This document shows positions 34,401 through 45,500 of a stretch of 64,000 nt of DNA, piece by piece. The notes below the pieces were generated by a model, which saw nothing but the letters and a program-made list of their open reading frames with translations, was not told the origin of the DNA and did not search any database. The stretch is from positions 24,955,390 through 25,019,389 of the forward strand of contig CM055102.1 in assembly GCA_029204225.1 (NCBI GenBank). The letters run 5' to 3'. How positions within the stretch are numbered: the first letter of the stretch is position 1; the number at the start of each line of letters is the position of its first letter. The translations under genes and the position numbers were made by a program. Origin of the DNA: Diphasiastrum complanatum (lineage: Eukaryota > Streptophyta > Lycopodiopsida > Lycopodiales > Lycopodiaceae).

Positions 34401-37400
34401 TGGACCGGATTGGATAGTTCCTGCAGCTGCCCATCATGCAGCCAGAGAGGTAAGCGGTACAGTGTTGTAATTGTTCTTTATCTTTTCAGTGTTTGCTAGT
34501 TTGTTTTTCTGTCGATGTTATGTTTTTTCGTAATGCCCTAAACCACATGCCTCTCACCTGCAGATGACAGAGCTGAAGTTCATCTGGGAGACGCGGTGGA
34601 ACTACTTCCATAGGAGTATCCACAGCGTTGCACACATGTTGCATCCCCTCTTCCTCTCTCCGACACAGATCACAGACAGGGAGCTCGAGGCCAATTGGCT
34701 TCAGTACATTCACAGGGTGGCTCCACACATGGGTTTGGATCCTATCAGGCTCATGGAGGAGCTCGCTGCATTTCGTTTCGGCATGGGCACATTCGGCCAC
34801 CCGGCTGCTCAGGATCCAGAGAGGAGGCAGCTACCCATTACCTGGTGGACCATGTTCGGTAGCACATACCCATCTATACAGCGTCTTGCACTGCGTGTCC
34901 TTTCTCAGGTATGCATCTCATTTTATCCTCCATTGTTGTGTTTCGTTGAAGACAATGTGCTGAAGTATTTCAATCCACGCACCCTAGGATTGTGCTGCCT
35001 CCGTGTGTGAGCGTAATTGGAGCACATGGGCACTCATTCACACGAGGAGAAGAAACCGGTTGTCAGTGAGTCAGTTGGAGCGGTTGGTGTTCTGTAGCAC
35101 CAACGCACGTCTCGCCAGGAGACTTCCGACCATTACGAGCGCATTGCAGGTGATAAGCTAACCTTTCATAGCATGTTGGTTGACTCCTGGTATGTTGGTT
35201 TCATTTCTTGATAGAGTTGTTTCTCTGACATGCCAATTTTAAACCTTGCAGACGAAGATATCCGATTTGGGGCGCCAGGTTGACTTGCCTACGGACAGCA
35301 CCCATCCCATGCCTGCAGATGACCTGGGCACACAGTTGATGTCAGAGAGAGAGAGGGAGCTTGCCGAGATGAGAGAGAGAGAGAGCTTGGGCTTGAGCAC
35401 CGAGAGCCCCCATTGTACGAGGCAGATGAGCCAGTGTCAGAGGATGATCAGGATGAGGATGAGCCTATTCGGGTTGTGTTCGCCAGATCAGAGCGGGATG
35501 AGGCATATGATACAGGTGTTGGGCACACGCCTAGAGCAGGGGTCAGAGGTGCATCACGTGGTAGAGGTGGGACACATGCCACAGATTATACCGGGAGACG
35601 GGCAGGGCACACAGGGGGGGCCAGTGGCATACCTTCTTATGTTGATATGATGGAGGAGGCTCTTGATAACGGGCAGACTGATTTGGGTTTACCTTCCGCA
35701 GCTGCTTGGATGCGTGCATCATAGAGCCATAGGCATTTCTATGACAGCACACCAGAGGAGTCACCAAATGACTTTGATTGTACCGATTGGGAGGCCATGC
35801 CGGGTCCGCATGGTGCACAGGATGAGGCACGGGATGTTCCCGATAATGGTGCTCATGATGAGTCCCAGAGCCCAGACCATTTGTATTTGGATGCCCAGCT
35901 GGACGACTTGATTGCAGACTTGGATTCAGAGGCCCAGCAGATGCCGAGTGTCAGGGCACCCCCATCCTCTCTAGCCAGCATGCCCTACACAGAGTCTCAG
36001 CCAGAGCAGCTACACGAGGTGCCTGCAGTTCCTCCAGTTCCTCAGAGGGTGTATGTGCGCCGCACAGCACCTCCAGTGCCACCGATATCGTTGAGGCCTG
36101 CAGCCCCTTCATCGCCATCCACTTTTGCAGCAGCAGGTCTCCATGGCAGGCCACCATCTGTGCCCAGATCTTCTCTTGCAGCACCCACATCTATAGACGA
36201 TCCTCCAGTGGCAGCACCCACGGCACATCCTCCTCCATTGGCAGCACTCACGCCACCGGCTCCTCCTTTGGCAGCACCCACAGCACATCCTCCTCCTTTG
36301 GCAGCACCTAGGATGTACCAGTACCGTCCACCACAGCGCCCCTTTCAGTACTTATCGCCGCTGTACTTGCCTCCTACAGGGACGGCCCCTCCACATCTAG
36401 TTCCTCCACCAGCAGCAGGCCCACGGGCACACACTCCTCGGACCTATCCTCCACTATCAGCTGCACAGGGACACCCATCTTTGGCTACTCTATCCCAGCC
36501 GGCCGCAGCTTGGGCTCAGCCTAGTCAGCCAGGTGATCTGCATGGGGGTGATGAGGCATTGACGGCTCCCCTCGTCCGCAAGAGGCCAGGAAGACCCAAG
36601 GGTGCACCGAACAAGAAAGGCAGGGCACAGAAACTGCCAGGGAAGAGAGGACGACCTCGCAGGGCTCCAGTTGCTGGTAGAGGTGCTGTATTATAGCCAG
36701 CTGCAGCAGGTGTTGTTGGTTTAGCCTGCTTGGGGGCTGATGCGGAGGCAGATTGGGAGGATGAGGATGACGAGTCTTCCCCCTCGGATACACAGCCCAT
36801 GCCAGTACCAGATAGACATAGATATCAGTTGCAAGAGTCAGCTCGGGGCCCTGAGTTGTCTCCGGAGCATTCATCTGAGTTTGAGGCAGAGCATTGATTG
36901 TAGCTCCGTCATTTTATTTTTAGCAGTTTGATATCATGTTCCATGTTTGGCGGCCAGATGGTCGAACGTTGTATTCAGACCAACCTTCATATTATATTTG
37001 GTGTTGGACGTATTCTATTCACTGCACAATGTGTATTTGTCAATTTGTAATTGTGATGTTCTACTTGCAGTTTTACTTCAAATGGTGTGTGCGTGTTTTC
37101 ACTTAGTTTTTAGTACAGAGTTTGAGAGCATATGCAGAACACAGAAATACAACCCCCCTGATGGCATTTCATAATCACATACATCAGATTGCAATACACA
37201 AGGCACGCATTGCACAAAAAACACACCGTACATTAATTCAACAGATGTATCAAAACTACAATACGTATTCCCGCCGCATACGGCTGGGGCTGTTCTTTAC
37301 ACCATGCCAGACACTAAATACTGCCTCATCTACTGATGAACATTAAATAACAACAGTCAGCCACATACGGCTAGACCCCATCTATGCTAAACATTTCTAC

Positions 37401-39529
37401 GGATCCTCCACAGACTCCTCGCCCTCGTCAGGTGCATTGTTCTGTCGCTCTCGCTCTGCCTCCCAGTTAGCCCGAGCTACCTCCTAGTCAGCCTGACGGC
37501 GGGCAGCCCTTTCCCTGACCATGATGAGCTGTCGTCGTGTGAAGTTCATTCCGATCTGCTCATCCAAATCCAGCTCGACAGCGGGGGCGGGGGCTACAGC
37601 GGGGGCGGGGATCTGCAGCTCTGGGTGTCTCTGCCGAGTCTCTCGCAGCATCTCTGCAATGTCTGCTTCTTGCTTCCGATGCCTTTCATTGTGCCTTCGG
37701 ACATCTTCCTCGAGCTTCCTCCTGGCTTCGCCCTCCGCCATCTCACGACACCCTGTTGCTCGAAATGACCCTCACAGCCTCTCACAGCCTCTCAATGGCT
37801 CTCACTGGCTCTCTCACAGCCCCCCTCTCACAGCCTCTCACTCGGTCTGTCACACAACCTCTCACAATGCCTCTCTCTCACAGCCTCCCACTGGCTCTCC
37901 CTCACAGCTTCTCACAATGCCTCTCACCCCCTCTCACTGGCTCTCTACTTGTCTCGTGAGTGCCTATTTAACCCCACAGTCTGTTTCCCAATTTGCTTTT
38001 GTTGATGATCCCATGTGCTACTGTACCTGCCCCATGTGCTGATCCCCCACATGCTGCACTGCGATTGGGTCCATGGTCTGCTCCTCCACAGTGCCCATGT
38101 GACGGTGTACCTGTCCGGATGTATTGCTCCCCCACATGCTGCACTCCGATTGGGTCCATGGTCTGCTCCTCCACAGTGCCCATGTGCTACTGTACCTGCC
38201 CCATGTATTGCTCCCCCACATGCCGCACTCCGATTGGGTCTGCTCTCCCACCGTGCCCCCAGTACAGTCCCCCTGTACAGTAACATCTTAGTTTTTAACC
38301 TAGTTTTAGCCTGTTAAAAGGGCTTTTTTTTTTTTTAAATAATAAAAAATATTATTTTTGTGGTGCCGCCCTGGTACCGCTGGTCTGAGGGTGGCACCAT
38401 AACCGCGGTACCACCATTATGGTACCGCGGTACCATAATGGCGGTACCACGTGCCACTATGATCTATATTAACAGGCATGAGGGTTCGGGCCAGAATGCC
38501 GCGTCCACGTCCGCGTCCGGACACGTCCGACCCCCAGACGCGGGGTCGGACGCGTCCAATTTTTTTTTTTTTTAACCTAAATAACTATACAAAAATTAAA
38601 TAAAAAAAAACGGAAGCGTCTAGACCCCCGGACGCACCCCTGGTCCGTATTTTTTAAAAAAAAATAAATTTAAGTCTAAATTTTTTTTAAAAAATTAAAA
38701 AAAAAAAAAACTGGACGCGTTCGGGGACGCAGACGCACCCTTGGCACGTCCGCGTCCAGACGCGGACGCAAATGCGGGTTCGCGTCCGGGTCCCGCTCCC
38801 TTAGATCTATAATAATATCAGGGATGCGCGTCCGGGCCGGACGCGGGCAATCAGCGGCGTCCGTACCCAGACGTGTCCGAACCTTGGATGCGTCCACATT
38901 TTTTAATTTTTTTTTTTTTGATTTTTTTAACACAAAAAAAAGCGGACGCGTTTGGACCCCCGGACGCACCCCTGGCGCGTCCGCGTCCGGACGCACGTTC
39001 GCGTCCGGGGTCCGCTACCTTAGATCTATATATATGGCAGCGATTATAGAATCCTGATTCCCGAATCGCAAATGAGCCGCCAAATTGGTTTTGCAAATAC
39101 ATTTGGTATCAGTAGAAAGAAAACACAGAGGACTAACAGTAAATGCATCTATGGTTTATCTGTGTACTATAATATACTGATTTGGACCTATAATATGCGT
39201 TTCTTTAGTTTCAGGTTCAATTTCGGTATGTAATAGGTCCAATTCTAGTACATTTCATGTCCCAAAAAAATTTGGGTGATGCTGCAACAAATCACGATAC
39301 CCTGCGAATCAGGATTCCCCCCGTTCCGGAACGCGTCCTGGAACACGAATTCCAATTTAATTTTTTCAAACTTTTTTATGCATTGCAAAAGCAAGATTTT
39401 GTTTAGGACTAGATGTTCCTGAATCACTAAACCACTGGTTCATAATGTGCTGATTAACTGATTCACTGGTAAAGGTCAACAATGAAATTATCAAGGTTTG
39501 GGAATATCAACATCGGTGAATTGGATTGT

Positions 39530-39591
<62 letters not shown>

Positions 39592-42500
39592 TCTCTCCAT
39601 CTGAGCACACAAGCATGTTCGATGTTTTCAAGCGATTCAATGGTAGAAAATCACTGATGTCTGTGCATGATTATCTCCATGCCTATTGTTATGGCAATGA
39701 TGTAATACTGGTTTATGTTTTCCTTGTGTAAATGCCAAAATGGCTGCCGGCTAACAGATATGACCGTTCAAGTACTGGTCATTTGGATTATGATGATAGT
39801 GGCTGTCACCCCCACTGTGGCATACAAGTAAGTTTAGTTCGTTTTTTGCCATCATCATTCTTAGGTTAATCATGCTAACATCAGATGGACTTGCTGTGCA
39901 TCAACTCAAAGCAGTGAGTTTTTTAGTGAATTATCAACTTGTTGATGTTTTCTTTTGCATTCTATTGGAGGTCCAACTAGTTGGTGGCATGTAGGTTCTA
40001 ACAGTCCGAAATGCTGTGCTCTGTGCAGCATCTTCAATGTATACAAGATTGTTCAAGCCAAAAACCAGAGTATGATATCAGCTTTGGCTATGGTAAGATC
40101 TAACTTCAATTTCATTGACTGCTGCAGCTATGCCTTTGTAAACAATGTGATCTCGCTGGGCTTTTCAAGTTTGCTGTTCGGTTAGCAAAAGCATTTCCGT
40201 CAAACCTAAAATTGAATCCCTTCATTGAAACGCTCTTGACAACTATTGCCTGCAACTCCTGCTCTGCCATTCAATGAAAATGAATGCCAAGTATGAAACA
40301 GATTGTAAGATAATGGAAGTTCAGCATATAAATGATCAGCTCATAGCACTAACTAGCGTGCTTCTAAACTCTGTCAAGTCATATAGCTGTGATTTCTCTT
40401 GCAGTTCCTCCCATTTTTTGCGCTCTTGGGGGGCATCACGACATGGTATGGTGCTATCCATGTCTATCTATAGTTAGATAAAACAGATTGAAACGGTCTG
40501 ATATCTTGCTGTAATAACAGATCTATTTTGTACAGAGTGGGTTCCTTTTCTTTTGGCTGTGGTTAGAACAAGTTCCTGTTTTAGAAAAAATTCAATACAG
40601 ACTCTCCAAGTTCGCACGACGGTTGGCGATTTCACATTGGTACTAAACATGAATACTTGGGCAGCTGAATTTTCTGATGTTGTGGCAGGTGTTTGTTGTC
40701 TCCATCTGACATCCTTGGAGCATACCCTTATCTTGTATTGATGGGCATCGGCCTTGACTTCGGGTATCTGGTGGTACAGAGGAATTTCTTGGAATTATAA
40801 CACCCCAGTTTCAGCTTAATAAGATACAGAGTTTTTATGCTTTTGTTTGTTTCCGAAGACTCTTAGTTTTGAATATTTACTTGTGAAGGACCAAAACTCT
40901 CCAACTCGGTGGTTTACGTTGTGTGTTACTAAAATTTTACCCTCTTACTAAAACACCTCTATGACAGAGGCCAACAATGGAGCCACCTATGATTTAGCAG
41001 AAGGTCAAGTACGGTAGCCATTTCAAGTACATGAAAAAACTAGACACTTAGAAAATGTGAATCTATCAACATAGTTGCTGCAAAATAACCAAAGCTAGTG
41101 CTTGTCTCTTTGTGATTTTAGAGCTCCTGGCACAAGTCATGAACACAATTGCAAATATGGCATCACATAAAGCATAAATGAATGAGTGACACCCACCAAG
41201 AATGGTCAATGACATCACATAAAATCAATGGCTAAGCATCTCAATAATCAAAAGGTCATAAATGAATGTCTCTGATCCCTGTTTATACTCCAAAGAACCA
41301 TAAAGGAACCTTTCAGGAAACCCTAATGCCCAATTCAAAAACAAGGGTAGCAGCAGCACTTTGGGGGGAAATAATGCACCCAATAGTTCCTTTAAATAGG
41401 CCAAAGTAATTGGTAGTGTCCTCAAAAGGGGCACAAAGTGAAGGTTCTTAACACTCCCACAGACAAAAAGATTGCTCTCAACATGGGCGTTATGAATACT
41501 AAAATTAACTACTGGTATAGTTACTGCTGTGTGCTTCAAGGCACTAGTAGGGCTCTTTGTGGTTTTCTCTCTGTTGGTTAATCTTAATTCCGAAATTGGT
41601 GAAGTCCCATACAATGTTGTTTGCTTATTTGGTATTGTAGTGGTTTCTGCTTTTAGTAGTTGAGTTCAATGATTAGCAACATTGTGTTGTGTTGTCTTCT
41701 TGTTATCGTTGAACTTTTATAGAGATCAGCCTAGAAAAGGAAATTGCATGACCTCAATAATAAGCAACCTTTGGGCTGTGTTCTCTCCTCTTAATTTGTT
41801 GAACTTGTGAGCAAAGCAACATCCTAGATAGAAACTTAATAACTGTTTTCAATAAGTAATAAATGGTGCGGTTAGAGTGTCATTTGATGGTACCACCAAT
41901 AGATGGTAAAATATCAGTATGGGTAGTGGGAAAAAGCAAAGTGCTGCATAAAGTGTATTTGCATGTGCTCTTGTAAGAGAGGTGTATTAGTAAAAGCATC
42001 CATAGATTTCCATGTGGCTTCATCAACAAGCCTTCCACCCTAATGGACAAGAAGCTAACCTAATTTGTGGTGGTGTTATTGAGTTCAAAGTTGAAGTATA
42101 GTTGCTAGTAAAGAGGGAAAAAGCTTCGGGTAGACGAAAATTTATGATGATTGGGGTTCGTCTTGGACATAGTTGCCCATTCTGGAATGTGGCCAGGGAA
42201 AAGGAAAAAAAAATTCGTAGTTTTTAGCAAAGAAAAAAAAAGCAGAAGCAGGAAAGCTGCACCAACAAGGCGTAGAGAGGGAGATTGATGATTCCAGAGA
42301 GAAGCGGACGCTGCAGAAAAAAAAAGGAGATGATGCCCAAAACAAGCAGGAAAGCTGCACCAACAAGGCGTAGAGAGACAGTGACGATTCCAAAATGAAG
42401 AAAGAAGTAAATGCCGCAGAAATGAACACTTCTCATAACAAAGGAGACGTCCAATCGTCCATGCACAAAGTCTTAGACTATGTAGCTCCATTCTTGCTGC

Positions 42501-45500
42501 AATTGTGGTAGTTGGTGATGGGCCAACTGGTGTGGAGTTTGCTGCTGAGCTCCATGATCTTGTTAATGATAATTTGCAAAAGCGCTATGTTACGAGCTCT
42601 TACGTGCTTCTTATCGGTTCTTCTTGCATCCATAACAACTCTGTTATGGTTTGTCTCTAGCTCTCTTGCTAGTTCTGCTTAACTCTACGTGACATCCACA
42701 TGCAGTCGTTTCCAGTGGGTACATAGTTCTTTTACTACTCTGCTTGCAACATGTATTTTGGAATATGCAGTTATCTTGTGTTTTAGATGGGGAAATGCAT
42801 TTCCCCACATCAACTTGTTCCCATCAAGGAAGCTTCATGCGGGAAATGGGGATGGGAAATGTTTCAGGGATTTCCAAGAATGGAAATACGTTCCCCCCAC
42901 TTGCTCAAAACACTTTTCTGTGTAGGAAAGAAGTTACATATATTAGGGAAATGAGTTTCTGTTGTAGGGACGTGTGTGCTAACGTGTTATTTGGATGACA
43001 ATCTTACAAGCATCCAATGCGTCGAATCTATTAATTATAGTGCTTTGATTAGATGTTGAATTTGGCAAATTTTCACCAAAATGCTATGATGTGGCATTTC
43101 CAATTTCCTGTCTCTCGTTTCCCATGGGGATTGGGTTTCCTTGGTGGGAAATGTTTCTCAGAACTTTGCTTATAGCTCTATGCCAATTACAGCTAGTATT
43201 ACTACACTAGCAAGGTTTGTTGGAGGTACAATGAGTATTGCTATCGCAGATTATCACTACTTTACTCTACAAAATATAATTTTGTCGCAATAGTCATTCG
43301 CTGCCCAAAATCATGGTAAACCAAAGGGATTTATTGTTAATGACTTAAGCTCCTCAATGTCATTGACATAAGGTAGAATTGTGGATTTATTCTATGGCAA
43401 TAGCTCGTTTTGGGTTACATAGGCACCATTCTAAACTTAAAGATTATACTGACATGTATAACTTGAGTGATGTACAAAAGATAAAATTAGTTCTTGCACA
43501 TGAATGATAGGGCTTTTATTTCTCAGGCGAACCATCAACAAATCATAAAGGTGGACTATTAAATTTTTCCTTGAAGGAAATGAGGACAAAAAGTCTTCTT
43601 GAAAAGGGGTCAATCATAGCATGCACAGTTTTTCATGAAGAAATCAATATACCACCATGGCATTGTGTGGAGTTTTTTTCTAGCAACGTGTCCATTATTG
43701 CACTTAAATATATTCAATTCATAGCATAAAATTTTATTTTGAATGGCCATTAGCAAGCATAGGCTTTTAGATTAGGCTTATTCTAGATAAGACTTAAAAC
43801 GTGTCCTTACTATCTCTGACAAGCCCTTGGGATAATATGCTTACATAAAAGTGGGTCAAACAAATAAGATCTTAGTGGTTTTGGAGCCTTCATAAGAGCT
43901 TGTCTACATTATGACAACATTCTCAGTGAGTTACTTGGAGTACCACTTCAACTGCAGGTTCTACCTTTACCACTAATTCTGATGTTCAATCTTTATCCAT
44001 GCATGCTCTAATTGTATGTATTGATCCTCTCAAGTTATCACTTCTCTATGCTTTATCACCACATATTTTGGTTCATCTGGTAAAATTTGATGGCAATTGG
44101 CTGGTTGTCTATGCTTGAGACCTACTTCAAGGTATATTGACACAAAGATGGGGATAAAGTCCCTATGGTTGTATATTGTTTAGCTTAATCTTGATGGAAA
44201 ACATACGAATGACATAGTGCTTCTTACTATAATCGTATGGCTTTTTGCATGATCTTTGTGTCGCTATGTTTGATCCATAGTGCCAGAGTAATACTTATGC
44301 ATATACTGCGAAGGCTTTGACATCCAAAGTTGATGTTTTGGCATAACCATTGATACATGAGATATTACCAAGGGTACCTACACCGGAGTCAGATGGGCCA
44401 CACGATCCCCTAGGTGAGACAGTATGTATCACAAGGCAGACACATGACGGTCATTCAGATCCTCCTGATGGTTCATAGGTCAGGATCGATGTCATGTGGA
44501 GCAAGTATGTTTAAATGTGGAGACATGTGACGATTGTGATGAGGTGTATATAGGCAATGTGAAATTTGAGGTACATATATCTACTACTGATTCGGCATAC
44601 AAGTGTTAGGGTGTCACAGATGTGCTACTAGATTAGTGTTGTGTGGAACAATCACAACTTGTGTATGAGGGACAAGCTCAAGATCAGCGTTATTAGACAC
44701 CTGCTTGCATACATGGTGTACCAAGATTGGATCATCTGGTTGATCTTTTGGGTTCTATTGTTTAGGCATGGGCTTATGTTCCTTTCTTTTGAGTGAAAAT
44801 GTTCCAACCGTTTTGCCTTCACTTGTCAAGCATCATGCCTCTTTGTTGACATAAAATTTGAAGTATCATCACTCCTGTAGTCTTGTTGAGGGGACGTTAA
44901 AGCCAACTAGTCTTGCTCTTTCATATTATTCATTGGTGGAGCTAGTTTTCGTTAATGTTGATTGGCGTGTAGGGTCTGTTTGGGTAGCTTGTGATCTCTT
45001 GGTACTTTGAGACTCAATATTGCTTACTGTTCTATTGCGATTTTTGTTTCTACTACTGGCTTGGGGTCAATTTTATGTATATCAGTTGAGCCTACTTCAC
45101 ATTCATTGTCCCTTTGGAAGAACTTCAATCTGTGTCAATATGTGCGTTGTCCTTTGGCACCCTTGTTCCCTTAGATCGGCACAATAAAATCCCGAAGGCA
45201 TCTTCTCACAAACATAAACAAAAAAGAACACTGTTGCAAAGTCCCCTCCCAGCCATAGCAGCATAGTAGCAGCCAATAGCTGACCATCTGGAAAGGCATA
45301 AGTGATAATCTTTTACTGTTCCTTGTCTTTGATGCAGGGTAAAATGATACTTGCACATTTGACAGATGAGCACAAGGGTTTGGTGAGAAGCATGTTCATG
45401 GTATGTATGGACTCCGCTAAGTACAATATTCAGTTTAGTAGCCTTTTGGTTGTACTCTTACAAAGTTGTGGATTGCTTCAAATCTTGATGGAATACAAAT

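Larger units (their letters stand above)
32693..38463 (+). mobile_element. hAT-like element copy B, two convergent genes, GGTACC-rich inverted ends
   Basis: Left end tcatagGTACCGCGGTACCat at 32694 and right end (reverse complement of 38400-38458) tcatagtggcacgtGGTACC share TCATAG and iterated GGTACCGCGGTACC palindromes. Between them lie the transposase (+, 33009-36897), a convergent ORF2 (-, 37390-37741) and subterminal repeats (38010-38250). Length is about 5.8 kb, a typical size for an autonomous hAT. Target duplication is not clear on the left because of the TA repeat. GATCTATA follows the right end and recurs after each of the two foldback elements. Decayed by stops and shifts. Confidence 0.72.
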
